NCBI GenBank assembly: GCA_024686085.1
Contig: JAIBDT010000009.1
Location: 1 to 61,775, forward strand
Direction of reading: 5' to 3'
DNA from: Loktanella sp.
GTDB lineage: Bacteria; Pseudomonadota; Alphaproteobacteria; Rhodobacterales; Rhodobacteraceae
Length of the DNA stretch: 61,775 nucleotides
Of the stretch, positions 8,696 through 17,768 are shown one piece after another. The translations under genes and the position numbers were made by a program. Numbering within the stretch: position 1 is the stretch's first letter; every line of letters begins with the position of its first letter. A model generated the notes under the pieces. That model saw nothing but the letters and a program-made list of their open reading frames with translations, did no database searches and had not been told where the DNA came from.

Positions 8696-10123
8696 ATGAC
8701 CCAAATTAGACTGCACAACACCAAGACCCGCCGCAAAGAAGACTTTGAGCCGATTGATCCGCGTAATGTACGGATGTATCTGTGCGGGCCGACGGTTTAT
8801 GACCGCGCGCATCTGGGCAATGCCCGTAACGTGCTGATGTTTGACGTGCTTTTCCGCTTGATGCGGTTTGTCTACGGCAAGAAGTCGGTCACTTACGTGC
8901 GCAACTTTACCGACGTTGATGACAAGATCAATGCACGCGCCGCCGAGGCTGGCCGCGAGATTGGTGACATCACGGCCGAGACGATTGCTTGGTATCATGA
9001 TGATATGGACGCTTTGGGGGCGATGCGCCCGACGCATGAGCCGCGTGCGACCCAGTATATTGCGCAGATGATTGCCATGACCGAAAATTTGATTGCCAAG
9101 GGTCATGCCTACGAGGCCGAGGGTCATGTGCTGTTCGCGGTAGAAAGCTATAGTGAATATGGTGCGCTGTCGGGTCGTTCGATTGACGATATGATTGCGG
9201 GTGCCCGTGTTGAGGTCGCCCCGTACAAGCGTAATCCGATGGATTTTGTGCTATGGAAGCCGTCTGGTGATGGTCAACCTGGATGGGACAGCCCTTGGGG
9301 TTACGGTCGTCCGGGCTGGCATATTGAATGCTCGGCTATGGCGCTGGATTTGCTAGGCTCGACCTTTGACATTCATGGTGGCGGCAATGACTTGCAGTTC
9401 CCGCATCATGAGAACGAGATCGCCCAGTCAACTTGCGCAGGTCACGACTTTGCCAATGTCTGGTTGCACAACGAGATGTTGCAGGTTGAGGGCAAGAAGA
9501 TGTCCAAATCGCTTGGCAACTTTTTCACGGTTCGTGATCTGCTAGATCAGGGTGTGCATGGTATGGTTATTCGTTTGGTCATGCTTGGCACGCATTACGG
9601 CAAGCCGATGGACTGGACGGAAAAGAAAAAGGGCGAGGCGGAGGCCGCGCTACGCAAGTGGTATGGTATTTTGCAAGGCCACGGGTTTAGTCCCGCGTTG
9701 GTGAAGGCGCTGAAGGCTGAGGGGCATTGGAAAGCGGATCCCGAGTTTTTGGGTGTGTTGGCCAATGATCTGAATACCTCTGGTGCGATCTCAAGGTTGC
9801 ATGTGATGGCCAAGGGCAAGACGCCTGCGGCCCTTGCTGGCTTTGCTCATGCGATGCAGATGCTTGGCTTCGTCAGCAATTGGGCGGAGATTCCGATGTT
9901 GGACGGTGGTGAGGGCGGTGCCGATGTGACCCCAGAGGTTGCCAAGCGCGTGGATGCGTTGCTGGCGCAGCGCGCCGAAGCCCGTGCCGCCAAAGACTGG
10001 GGCATGGCCGATCAGGTGCGCGACATTTTGAACGCTGCGGGTGTGCAGGTCACCGATGTGGGCGGGCAGGCAACGTGGTCGCCAAGCCCTGATTTTGATG
10101 CCGCCAAGTTAGGGGATTTGTGA
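8696..10123 (+). CDS. cysS: cysteinyl-tRNA synthetase
   Basis: This is a class I synthetase charging tRNA-Cys. The N-terminal zinc-site cysteine and nucleotide loop are in [18 protein letters not shown]. The second metal-ligand region is [15 protein letters not shown] with the following [24 protein letters not shown] lies at about residues 268-272. The length of 475 aa is normal. Its stop TGA overlaps an ATG (TGATG) that opens a 23-codon frame leading into cimA. Confidence 0.97.
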   Translation: MTQIRLHNTKTRRKEDFEPIDPRNVRMYLCGPTVYDRAHLGNARNVLMFDVLFRLMRFVYGKKSVTYVRNFTDVDDKINARAAEAGREIGDITAETIAWYHDDMDALGAMRPTHEPRATQYIAQMIAMTENLIAKGHAYEAEGHVLFAVESYSEYGALSGRSIDDMIAGARVEVAPYKRNPMDFVLWKPSGDGQPGWDSPWGYGRPGWHIECSAMALDLLGSTFDIHGGGNDLQFPHHENEIAQSTCAGHDFANVWLHNEMLQVEGKKMSKSLGNFFTVRDLLDQGVHGMVIRLVMLGTHYGKPMDWTEKKKGEAEAALRKWYGILQGHGFSPALVKALKAEGHWKADPEFLGVLANDLNTSGAISRLHVMAKGKTPAALAGFAHAMQMLGFVSNWAEIPMLDGGEGGADVTPEVAKRVDALLAQRAEARAAKDWGMADQVRDILNAAGVQVTDVGGQATWSPSPDFDAAKLGDL

Positions 10124-10194
10124 TGGCAAATTTTCTGGAAAATTTAAAAAAGGTCAAATCTTCTGGAGGATTTGGACGCAGGTGTCTGACATGA
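10123..10194 (+). CDS. possible 23-aa coupling peptide between cysS and cimA
   Basis: The ATG at 10123 overlaps the cysS stop (TGATG). The frame reads [19 protein letters not shown] and ends in a TGA (10192-10194) that overlaps the cimA ATG. Overlaps at both ends are what translational coupling would look like. The peptide itself is Lys/Gly-rich and matches no family. It may be only a coupling device, or chance. Confidence 0.25.
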   Translation: MANFLENLKKVKSSGGFGRRCLT

Positions 10195-11813
10195 GCAGAG
10201 AGCGCATATATCTATATGATACCACGCTGCGCGATGGCCAGCAGACCCAAGGTGTGCAGTTCTCGACGGCTGAGAAGCAGACGATTGCGACGATGTTGGA
10301 CACTCTGGGTGTCGATTACATTGAGGGCGGGTGGCCCGGTGCGAATCCGACGGATTCGGATTTCTTTGATGCCGCCCCTACGACCAAGGCTGTGATGACG
10401 GCCTTTGGCATGACCAAACGGGTCGGCCGCTCTGCTGATAACGACGATGTTTTGGCGGCGGTGATCAATGCCCAGACCCCTGCGGTCTGTTTGGTGGGCA
10501 AAAGCCACGAGTTTCATGTCACGACGGCACTTGGGATCACGCTGCCCGAGAACACCGAGAACATCGCGGCCAGCTTTGCGCATTTGATCAAAGAGGGCCG
10601 TGAGGCGTTGTTTGATGCCGAGCATTTCTTTGATGGCTACAAAGCGAACCCTGCTTATGCGTTAGAGGCTGCGCATGCGGCTTATGCTGCTGGCGCGCGG
10701 TGGATTGTCTTGTGTGACACCAATGGCGGCACGATGCCTGAGGAGGTGTTCGAGATCACGCAGGCGGTGATTGCCAGCGGTATTCCGGGGGATCACTTGG
10801 GTATTCACACGCATAATGACACGGAAAATGCGGTGGCCAATTCGCTGGCCGCTGTCCGTGCCGGTGCGCGTCAAATCCAAGGCACGCTGAACGGGTTGGG
10901 CGAGCGCTGCGGCAATGCCAACCTGACGACGATCATTCCGACGTTGTTGTTGAAAGAGCCTTACGCCAGCCAGTTTGAGACGGGTGTGACGATGCAGGCC
11001 CTCACAGGCCTGCGCAAAGCGTCGCGTATGTTGGATGATATTTTGAACCGTGTGCCTGCCAAACAGGCCGCCTTTGTGGGGGCCTCGGCGTTCGCGCATA
11101 AGGCGGGCTTGCATGCCTCGGCGATTGCAAAAGACCCTACGACCTATGAACATATCGACCCTGCGCTGGTCGGCAACAGCCGCATTGTGCCGATGTCCAA
11201 CCAAGCGGGTCAGTCCAACCTGCGCGAGCGGTTGTTGCAAGCGGGCCTTGAGGTCGAAAAGGGTGATCCTGCGCTGAACCGCATTCTTGATCGCATCAAG
11301 GAGATGGAGGCGCGCGGCTATTCTTATGACACAGCACAGGCCAGTTTCGAGCTGTTGGCCCGTGAAGAATTGGGGCTTTTGCCGAACTTCTTTGAGGTCA
11401 AACGCTACCGCGTGACCGTCGAGCGCCGCCGCAATAAGCGCAACAAGATGGTGTCGCTGTCCGAGGCGGTTGTTGTCGTGAAGGTCAATGGCGAGAAGGT
11501 GCTGAATGTGTCTGAAAGCCAAGGCCCTGACGGCAAAGACCGCGGTCCTGTGAACGCGCTTTGGCGTGCTTTGGCCAAGGATTTGGGCCCCTATCAGGAT
11601 TTGGTCGCGGATATGCATCTGGTCGACTTTAAGGTCCGTATCACCGATGGCGGCACCGAGGCTGTGACCCGCGTTATCATTGATAGCGAAGACGGTCAGG
11701 GCAAGCGTTGGTCGACGGTGGGTGTCTCTGCCAACATCGTGGATGCCTCGTTTGATGCGCTGGTGGATGCGATCAATTGGAAGCTTATACGCGACGGGGC
11801 AACAGCGCTTTGA
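10191..11813 (+). CDS. cimA: (R)-citramalate synthase
   Basis: This is a member of the alpha-isopropylmalate/homocitrate synthase group: a TIM barrel with YDTTLRDGQQTQGVQFS at the N-terminus, GIHTHNDTENAVANS as the HxH metal site, and GTLNGLGERCGN. A C-terminal LeuA-type regulatory domain follows. The 540-aa length and QQTQGVQFS motif fit the CimA branch, which condenses pyruvate and acetyl-CoA to citramalate for threonine-independent isoleucine synthesis. The ATG at 10191 is chosen to match typical starts (MSRERIYLYD). A GTG at 10182 is nearer GGAGGA (10165-10170) and is possible. Confidence 0.93.
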   Translation: MSRERIYLYDTTLRDGQQTQGVQFSTAEKQTIATMLDTLGVDYIEGGWPGANPTDSDFFDAAPTTKAVMTAFGMTKRVGRSADNDDVLAAVINAQTPAVCLVGKSHEFHVTTALGITLPENTENIAASFAHLIKEGREALFDAEHFFDGYKANPAYALEAAHAAYAAGARWIVLCDTNGGTMPEEVFEITQAVIASGIPGDHLGIHTHNDTENAVANSLAAVRAGARQIQGTLNGLGERCGNANLTTIIPTLLLKEPYASQFETGVTMQALTGLRKASRMLDDILNRVPAKQAAFVGASAFAHKAGLHASAIAKDPTTYEHIDPALVGNSRIVPMSNQAGQSNLRERLLQAGLEVEKGDPALNRILDRIKEMEARGYSYDTAQASFELLAREELGLLPNFFEVKRYRVTVERRRNKRNKMVSLSEAVVVVKVNGEKVLNVSESQGPDGKDRGPVNALWRALAKDLGPYQDLVADMHLVDFKVRITDGGTEAVTRVIIDSEDGQGKRWSTVGVSANIVDASFDALVDAINWKLIRDGATAL

Positions 11814-12544
11814 GTATCAATGCTTGTGCGGCGATTGTCGAAAAAGGCGATCCTGAACGGTTTCGCGCGGTTATGGCTGCAAGCGTGTCTGCGCGGCGTG
11901 TTTTGTTTCCGCTTTACGCGTTTAACGTCGAGGTAAGTCGCGCCCCTTGGGTGACCAAAGAGCCGATGATCGCCGAGATGCGCCTGCAATGGTGGGCGGA
12001 TGTTTTAGACGAGGTCGCCGTGGGTGGGCCAGTGCGCAAGCATGAGGTGACGGATGCTTTGGCGGATGTGCTGGATGCGCAGGGGGCTGACTGTTTGAAG
12101 GGGCTCGTGTCTGCGCGACGCTGGGATATTTACAGCGATGCGTTCGAGGATGCGGCCCATCTGAATGAGTATATTGATGCAACGACGGGCAGTTTATTGT
12201 GGACAGCGGCAAGGTTGCTGGGGGCGACTAATGAGGCCTCTGTGCGCGATTTTGCTTATGGCGTTGGCGTTGCCAATTTTCTGCGCGCCATTCCTGCGCT
12301 GGAAGATCGCGGTCGCAAGCCATTGATTGATGGCACATCGGACGGGGTGCGCGATTTGGCGCAGGCGGCCCTTGCCCGCATGTCCGCAGGCCATGCGCCT
12401 AAGGATGTGGCCCTTGCGGGTTTTCTTGCCAAACCGACGCTAAAGCGCGCGATTGCGGACCCGCAACGGGTGGTGCAGGGCGCGTTGGATCTGGGGCCGC
12501 TGGCCCAAGGGTTGCGCTTGTTAAAGGCCGGTTTGCTAGGCTGA
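11810..12544 (+). CDS. squalene/phytoene-synthase-fold protein, NDUFAF6-like
   Basis: The start is inferred as TTG at 11810, overlapping the cimA stop (TTGA), because the protein then begins at SINACAAIVEKGDPERF and no ATG lies nearby. It is about 244 aa. FPLYAFNVEVSR and MRLQWWADVLDEV belong to the trans-isoprenyl-diphosphate synthase fold, but the DxxxD motifs are degenerate. This matches the NDUFAF6-like subgroup (linked in mitochondria to complex I assembly) better than carotenoid enzymes. No other carotenoid genes are nearby. It may be co-translated with cimA. The end overlaps the convergent MFS gene by 9 bp. Confidence 0.75.
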   Translation: MSINACAAIVEKGDPERFRAVMAASVSARRVLFPLYAFNVEVSRAPWVTKEPMIAEMRLQWWADVLDEVAVGGPVRKHEVTDALADVLDAQGADCLKGLVSARRWDIYSDAFEDAAHLNEYIDATTGSLLWTAARLLGATNEASVRDFAYGVGVANFLRAIPALEDRGRKPLIDGTSDGVRDLAQAALARMSAGHAPKDVALAGFLAKPTLKRAIADPQRVVQGALDLGPLAQGLRLLKAGLLG

Positions 12545-13753
12545 CTTGCGCTGGGTGGCGAGCCATATCAATGCGCCGCCTGCCAAGATCAAGAACGGCA
12601 CCATGGCAAGGTTGACCGCGTTCCAACCCTCGACCGCTGTGCCACCTGAACAGTTCATCAAGCCGCCAGAGGCCAGTGACGCGACGGTCACCATGCCAAA
12701 GACGATCATGTCGTTCATGCCTTGCACGACCCCGCGTTCGTGGGGGGCGTGGGCTGCGGCAAGCATGGTCGTCGCGCCGATGAACCCGAAGTTCCAGCCG
12801 ACCCCGAGCAGGATGAGGGCCACAAAGAAGTTCATCAAATCGACTCCTGACAGGGCGACGAGCCCTGCAAATAGCAAGATCACGAGGCCAGTCGCGATAA
12901 TCTTTTCAACCCCAAAACGGGCGATAAGGTGGCCTGTAAAGAAGGACGGCACGAACATCGCCAGCACGTGAGCTGATACAATGTCATTGGCGTTATTTTT
13001 GGTGAACCCGCAGCCGACGACGGCCAGTGGTGTCGAGGTCATCACGAGGTTCATCAGTGAATAGGCGACCATGGCACAGATAATCGCCACGACAATGCGC
13101 GGATCGCGCAAGAGTTCGCCTTTGGTGCGTGGCTTTGGTGCGTTCTCTAACACCGGTTCGTCTTTGGTCCCTTTGGGCAGATCGAGTGCGAAGAACAAAA
13201 GCATCCCAAACAGGTTGAGTGCGGCCACCGCGAGGTATGTGCCCAAGAATGGCACAACAAAGGCGTCTTGCACCAGTTTGTTCAGTTGAGGCCCGATAAT
13301 CGCCGAGACCAAGCCGCCTGCCATGACGTAGGAAATCGCCTTTGGTCGAAAGCTTTCAGAAGCCGTATCAGTTGCCGCAAACCGGTAAAAACCCTGCGCG
13401 GACATATAGATACCGGTTAAAAGTGATCCGGCGAGCAGCACGTAGAACGACCCGATATAAAGCCCATAGGCTGAGATCATCGCGCCGATGGCCCCAGCTG
13501 CCGCCCCGATGAAGAAACCCGATTTGCGTCCGTTCCTCTGCATCCATGGGCTGAGCCATGGTGCTGTCATCATCGACCCGAAGACGATGAAGGAGATGGG
13601 CAGAGTTGCCAGACAGGCGATAGGCGAAAGCATTCCGCCTGCAAGTCCACCGATCACAAAGATCATTGGCATCTGAGCGCCCAGAATGGCTTGGGCCGCT
13701 ACAAGGACGGCAACGTTGCGCTTGGCGCGGCTATCGGCTGTTTGATCTGTCAT
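12536..13753 (-). CDS. MFS transporter
   Basis: The 405-aa polytopic inner-membrane protein has about 12 hydrophobic helices in two bundles separated by a charged loop (FALDLPKGTKDEP..KPRTKGELLRDPRI). The MFS loop 2-3 signature is present in weak form as WMQRNGRKSGFF. AAAHAPHERGVVQGMNDM marks the loop before helix 11. It resembles MFS members that export drugs or metabolites; the substrate is unknown. It is convergent with the NDUFAF6-like gene and divergent from cobK. Confidence 0.88.
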   Translation of the reverse strand: MTDQTADSRAKRNVAVLVAAQAILGAQMPMIFVIGGLAGGMLSPIACLATLPISFIVFGSMMTAPWLSPWMQRNGRKSGFFIGAAAGAIGAMISAYGLYIGSFYVLLAGSLLTGIYMSAQGFYRFAATDTASESFRPKAISYVMAGGLVSAIIGPQLNKLVQDAFVVPFLGTYLAVAALNLFGMLLFFALDLPKGTKDEPVLENAPKPRTKGELLRDPRIVVAIICAMVAYSLMNLVMTSTPLAVVGCGFTKNNANDIVSAHVLAMFVPSFFTGHLIARFGVEKIIATGLVILLFAGLVALSGVDLMNFFVALILLGVGWNFGFIGATTMLAAAHAPHERGVVQGMNDMIVFGMVTVASLASGGLMNCSGGTAVEGWNAVNLAMVPFLILAGGALIWLATQRKSA

Positions 13754-13931
13754 GGCTCATCGGTAATCGCGCTTTGTCTGCTGCGCAATGTCAGAAATGC
13801 GTTGTGATAACTTCTGCGTGAATGGGACGCAGGCTGCTTTGCGCATTGGCGAAGGGCCGATTGGTTCCTATAGTCCAAGGAAGTGTCTGGGCATGGCATA
13901 TACAACTAGTGATGGGTGCGGGGAAATTTGA

Positions 13932-14660
13932 GTGACGGTTTTATTATTGGCAGGCACAAGCGAGGCGGCAGAGGTTGCGTCTGGACTTGCGAAGGCGGGG
14001 ATTGCTGCTGTTGCGTCTTTGGCTGGCCCGAACCGTGCGCCTGTACCAACGGAAATCCCGACCCGTGTGGGCGGATTTGGTGGTGAGGCCGGATTTCGCG
14101 CCTATGTGAAGGATGCTGGGATCACGGCTGTGATTGATGCGACCCATCCGTTTGCAAACCGTATTACGGACCGCACGGCTGCGATTTGCACGGATTTGGG
14201 GCTGCCGTATTTGCATGTGTTGCGCCCGCCATGGCGCCCGCAAGACGGGGATAACTGGACCGAAATTGCCCGTGAGGAAGATGCAGCAGCCCTTGTTCCG
14301 CAGGGTGATACCGTGTTTTTGGGCACAGGTCGTCAAACGCTGAACCGCTTTTCGGGGTTAGAGGGTCGCCGCGTGATTTGTCGTTTGATCGCGCCGCCAA
14401 CAGCCCCGTTTCCGTTTGAGGGCGGCGAGTTTTTGTTAGGGCTGCCTCCGTTTCCTGTCGGCCGTGAAGTGTCGTTGTTCACCCAATTGGGTATCGACTG
14501 GATTATTGTGAAGAATGCAGGCGGCGAGGCCAGTGCGACCAAGCTGACGGCGGCCCGTCGCTTAGGCATTCCGGTGTTGATGCTGACCCGTCCGCCCGTG
14601 CCGATTGCTTTGCGCGTTGAGACGGCGGCGGAGGCTGTTGCGTGGGCTGCGACACTGTGA
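13932..14660 (+). CDS. cobK: precorrin-6A reductase
   Basis: CobK reduces precorrin-6A with NADPH in aerobic cobalamin synthesis. The N-terminal nucleotide-binding loop LLLAGTSEAAEVASGL, the substrate-site VIDATHPFANRIT and the late IIVKNAGGEASATKL are family hallmarks. The length of 242 aa is typical. It starts with GTG at 13932 after GGGGAAATTTGA. No other cob gene is adjacent. It leads a coupled run with a DNA glycosylase (GTGA overlap) and an esterase. No B12 riboswitch is apparent in the 178-bp upstream region. Confidence 0.93.
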   Translation: MTVLLLAGTSEAAEVASGLAKAGIAAVASLAGPNRAPVPTEIPTRVGGFGGEAGFRAYVKDAGITAVIDATHPFANRITDRTAAICTDLGLPYLHVLRPPWRPQDGDNWTEIAREEDAAALVPQGDTVFLGTGRQTLNRFSGLEGRRVICRLIAPPTAPFPFEGGEFLLGLPPFPVGREVSLFTQLGIDWIIVKNAGGEASATKLTAARRLGIPVLMLTRPPVPIALRVETAAEAVAWAATL

Positions 14661-15286
14661 CGGGCCGGATTATTCGGGGCGATGCCGATGTGGCCGAGGG
14701 GGCTGCTTGGCTCGCGGAGATAGAGCCCCGCTTTGCCAAAATTTTGCCTGCGCTGTCGCCTTTGCCTTTGCGCCTGAAGCCTGATGGGTTTGGTCCTTTG
14801 ATGCATGCGATTATGGGCCAACAGGTTAGTGTGGCCTCGGCCAATGCGATTTGGGATCGTTTGGTGGCTGGGGGCCTAACTACGCCAGACGCGATTATAG
14901 CTGTCAGCCATGACGATTTGCGCGCGCTTGGATTAAGTCGTCAGAAGGCGAAATATGCCCATGCTTTGGCGGTCGCAGGTATTGATTTCAACGGCTTGCG
15001 ATCCAAACCTAATTCAGATGTGATCAAGGTTTTGACCGCGGTGATAGGCATAGGTGCGTGGACGGCCGAAGTTTACGTCATGTTTTCGTTAGGCCGCGCT
15101 GACGTCTTTGCCTCCGGAGACTTGGCATTGCAAGAAGGCGCGCGGTTGATTTTTGATCTGCCCGCACGCCCAACCGCCAAAGAAATTGCGCAAATGTCCG
15201 AGCGTTGGTCGCCGTGGCGGTCTGTTGCAGCGCGGATCATCTGGGCTTACTACGGGGCAACAAAGAAAAGGGATGGAATCGTATGA
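14657..15286 (+). CDS. alkA: DNA-3-methyladenine glycosylase II-like base-excision enzyme
   Basis: This is a helix-hairpin-helix glycosylase of the AlkA type, removing alkylated bases from DNA. The HhH segment is VIGIGAWTAEVYVMFSLG, and the catalytic aspartate is Asp155 in ASGDLALQEG. The ~209-aa protein lacks the extra N-terminal domain of E. coli AlkA, as is common in shorter bacterial homologues. The start is set at GTG 14657 (MTGRIIRGDADVAEG), giving a 4-base GTGA overlap with cobK; GTG at 14642 is an alternative. The gene symbol is by family, not by orthology proof. Confidence 0.88.
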   Translation: MTGRIIRGDADVAEGAAWLAEIEPRFAKILPALSPLPLRLKPDGFGPLMHAIMGQQVSVASANAIWDRLVAGGLTTPDAIIAVSHDDLRALGLSRQKAKYAHALAVAGIDFNGLRSKPNSDVIKVLTAVIGIGAWTAEVYVMFSLGRADVFASGDLALQEGARLIFDLPARPTAKEIAQMSERWSPWRSVAARIIWAYYGATKKRDGIV

Positions 15287-15951
15287 CACGTGCTTTGACT
15301 GCTGGCCGCAAAGAGCCACTTTCGGGTGAAATCCGCTCTGCGGTGATTTTTCTGCATGGCTACGGTGCCAATGGTGCCGATTTGCTGGGGCTGGCTGATC
15401 CTTTGGCAGAGCACATGCCCGACACGCTGTTTCTATCGCCTGATGCGCCAGAGGATTGCGCGGGATCACCGATGGGCAAGCAGTGGTTTCCGATCCCGTG
15501 GATTGACGGGTCGACCGAGGAAGAAAGCCGCGATGGATTGCTGCATGCTGCCAGTGACTTAAACGCGTTTCTGGATGGCGTGATGGTCGACGAGGACTTG
15601 TTGCCTGAACAGGTGATTGTGCTGGGTTTTAGCCAAGGCACGATGATGGCGCTGCATGTGCTGCCGCGTCGCGAAGACGCGGTGGCGGGTATTGTCGCGT
15701 TCTCGGGTCGCTTGCTTGAGCCTGATTCATTGGCCGATGAAGTGCAGTGCAAGCCACCTGTCCTGCTAATCCACGGCGACCAAGATGACGTGGTCCCGCC
15801 GCAGTCGTTGCCACAGGCCGCCGAGGCCTTGCAAGAGGCGGGTTGGAAAGAGGTTTATGCCCATATTATGAAGGGCACAGCGCATGGGATCGCGCCCGAT
15901 GGTTTGCAGGTTGCGCTGGCCTTTATGCGTGACCGTTTTGGCATGGGATAA
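15283..15951 (+). CDS. phospholipase/carboxylesterase-family alpha/beta hydrolase
   Basis: The 222-aa cytoplasmic serine hydrolase is of the acyl-protein-thioesterase/carboxylesterase type. FLHGYGANGADLLG forms the oxyanion region. The nucleophile is Ser117 in GFSQG, the acid is Asp168 or Asp169 in HGDQDDVV, and the histidine is His201 in GTAHGIAPDG, so the triad is complete. The ATG at 15283 overlaps the glycosylase stop (ATGA) and follows AAAAGGGA. The natural substrate is unknown. Confidence 0.9.
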   Translation: MTRALTAGRKEPLSGEIRSAVIFLHGYGANGADLLGLADPLAEHMPDTLFLSPDAPEDCAGSPMGKQWFPIPWIDGSTEEESRDGLLHAASDLNAFLDGVMVDEDLLPEQVIVLGFSQGTMMALHVLPRREDAVAGIVAFSGRLLEPDSLADEVQCKPPVLLIHGDQDDVVPPQSLPQAAEALQEAGWKEVYAHIMKGTAHGIAPDGLQVALAFMRDRFGMG

Positions 15952-16030
15952 CTCGCCGGTTTTGATAGAAAATTAACGTCTTGGCGCCATAGTGTTCCTA
16001 TCATGGATGGCGGAGGGCCGAGAATTGAAT

Positions 16031-16774
16031 ATGTTGGTCAGACTCCTTGCGCCGACAGGGCGTGTCAGTTTTCTGATCAGGTTGGTTCTTGTTATGTTGC
16101 TTATCGGTGCGATGAACTACGGCCGTGATCGCTATTTATCCCCCTACAATGGGTATGATGGGTATTGGAATAACTTCTTTGAGGCTGCGATTATTGCGGC
16201 CCCTTTTAGCTATCTTTCCTTAGCAATGGTTGGACATTTGAACAGTTTGCAGCTGCGTCTCGCCCATTTGGCCGGCACGGATGTTTTGACTGGGCTGGCA
16301 AACAGGCGCGCGTTCATGGAACGCGCGGGGGCTGCCGTTGGCGACGGCGGCGTATTCATGATGATTGATGCCGATCATTTTAAAATGATTAATGACAGAT
16401 ACGGCCACGATGTTGGTGACGTGTTTCTGCGCGCGATTGCCGACCATATTAAGTCCGAGGTTCGTAAAGACGATCTTTGTGCGCGGTTTGGTGGTGAAGA
16501 ATTCGCAGTTTTCATGCCACAAGCCGCACGGGCCGATGCCCTCGCACTTGGCCAAAGGCTGGCGGCGGGGGTTCGTGTGACGCCAGAACATACTGCTGTC
16601 GAGGTCCATGTGACCTGTTCGGTTGGTGCAGCAGCGGCGGGTCCGAATGAGGAGCTTGCAGCGGTCATCCGGGCCGCTGATCAGGCGTTGTATCAGGCTA
16701 AGGCTGCGGGCCGCGCGCGTCTCGTGTTGTGGGACAATCGCCCGCCCACCGATACGTCGAGTGCTGCGGCTTGA
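16031..16774 (+). CDS. membrane-anchored diguanylate cyclase (GGDEF)
   Basis: The protein makes c-di-GMP from GTP. Two N-terminal hydrophobic segments (about residues 12-30 and 50-67) precede the GGDEF domain. The active-site loop is GGEEF at 154-158. The RxxD inhibitory site is RKDD at 145-148, exactly five residues upstream, so product inhibition should operate. DXLTGLANRR and DADHFKMINDRYGHDVGD are intact. No sensory domain is recognised beyond the membrane part. The start at ATG 16031 is preceded by GGAGGG; earlier in-frame ATG 16007 and GTG 15992 are possible. Confidence 0.9.
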   Translation: MLVRLLAPTGRVSFLIRLVLVMLLIGAMNYGRDRYLSPYNGYDGYWNNFFEAAIIAAPFSYLSLAMVGHLNSLQLRLAHLAGTDVLTGLANRRAFMERAGAAVGDGGVFMMIDADHFKMINDRYGHDVGDVFLRAIADHIKSEVRKDDLCARFGGEEFAVFMPQAARADALALGQRLAAGVRVTPEHTAVEVHVTCSVGAAAAGPNEELAAVIRAADQALYQAKAAGRARLVLWDNRPPTDTSSAAA

Positions 16775-16829
16775 TAGTGTATCGCCCCAAAAACATTTCG
16801 AGCGAACTGCAGTAGAGCTATCAAGGTGA

Positions 16830-16855
16830 CCCGCACAAAGAAAGTGATGTGCGGG
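16830..16855. terminator. hairpin between the diguanylate cyclase and the convergent OmpW-like gene
   Basis: CCCGCACA (16830-16837) pairs perfectly with TGTGCGGG (16848-16855) around a 10-base loop. It sits between two convergent genes, where a bidirectional terminator is expected. Neither side has a strong T-run, so efficiency is uncertain. Confidence 0.45.
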
Positions 16856-16866
16856 CCTTCGTGCGT

Positions 16867-17526
16867 TTAGAAAGAATAACCGACCGTCACGCTAAGGTAC
16901 GGCCAGAAGTTTAGATCCGCGGCATCTGCACGGGCGTCGCGGTAGTCTACACTATCGTCAATTGCCGCTTGCAGGGTCGCGTTGCCGCTGGTGGCTGTAA
17001 TGTCGATGCCGCCCGTATAGATCGCACCGATTTCACCACTGAGGATCCAGTTGTTTTGAAAGCGGTAATCGTAACCGGTTGTGATGATCGGTGACATTTT
17101 CTTTTTGAAATTAGCGTCAACATTGATGGACCCAGTTTCAAATGTGTCGTTGTCAATTTCGATCGGGTTCGCTGCACTGGCAGTTGCCGAGCTGTCGATT
17201 TTCGAGCCGTTGAATACCAAGCCGCCTGATAGGCGCCAGCCAGAATTTGTAGGATAGTAGTCGGCCATCAGGGCGAGGGCGCTGAGACCTGCATCAACGT
17301 TAAATGTCGTGCCGTCGTCGACTTCTGTTCCAGAGTAATTCAAGCCGCCCATGACTGCGCCACGCAGCCGCCATTCGGGCAAAATGTGATAGGTGCCTTC
17401 CAGATTGATACCGAAAGTTGAGAGGCCCACCGAGACGGAGGTGTCGCCGACATCCTGCGCACTGGCTGTGGCCGCAATCACGGAAAAAATGGTCGCGATG
17501 AGGGTGGTCTTTTGGTTTGTTTTCAT
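16867..17526 (-). CDS. OmpW-like outer-membrane beta-barrel protein
   Basis: The 219-aa protein starts with a signal peptide (MKTNQKTTLIATIFSVIAATASAQ, cleavage likely after ASA). Alternating hydrophobic/polar strands follow (ALALMADYYP, GWRLSGGLVF, PYLSVTVGYSF), and the chain ends in Phe, the usual BAM recognition residue. The plan matches small OmpW/porin-like 8-strand barrels, though the family call is by pattern only. AAAGGCTTCATT precedes the ATG. The 272 bp to zwf hold both promoters. Confidence 0.7.
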   Translation of the reverse strand: MKTNQKTTLIATIFSVIAATASAQDVGDTSVSVGLSTFGINLEGTYHILPEWRLRGAVMGGLNYSGTEVDDGTTFNVDAGLSALALMADYYPTNSGWRLSGGLVFNGSKIDSSATASAANPIEIDNDTFETGSINVDANFKKKMSPIITTGYDYRFQNNWILSGEIGAIYTGGIDITATSGNATLQAAIDDSVDYRDARADAADLNFWPYLSVTVGYSF

Positions 17527-17699
17527 AATGAAGCCTTTAAAAAATAACAGGTAATTCTGTCGCGATCTTTTTGGTCAGTGGTAAAAAAGAAATCAAGATT
17601 CGAAGATGAAGATTTCGACTCTGTCTCTTTTTCATCGCGAGAAATTCGCGCTGTATCGCCTTTTCTTCGTCAGAGTGAGCCTGCGTTTGGTCAGCGCCT

Positions 17700-17713
17700 C
17701 TCTTGCGCAAGAG
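17700..17713. repeat. 14-bp perfect palindrome upstream of zwf
   Basis: CTCTTGCGCAAGAG is a perfect palindrome followed by CTGTTTTT. A -35-like TTGACA begins at 17720 but no good -10 follows. It may be a weak terminator for upstream read-through or a protein-binding site. Confidence 0.3.
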
Positions 17714-17768
17714 CTGTTTTTGACACTATGTCCTAGACTTTAAGGGGGCAGGGCGCTAAGCAGCGGAA

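Noticed and set aside
11810..12544. Carotenoid biosynthesis gene (phytoene synthase)
   Set aside because: The catalytic DxxxD motifs look degenerate, the MRLQWWADVLDEV pattern is NDUFAF6-like, and no crt genes are nearby.
13754..13931. Possible cobalamin riboswitch before cobK
   Set aside because: The region is short and I could not see the conserved B12-box or the needed stems.
13822..13934. 37-codon frame ahead of cobK with an overlap at the GTG
   Set aside because: No ribosome site, Trp/Arg-rich composition and no family resemblance; the intergenic region is better read as promoter.
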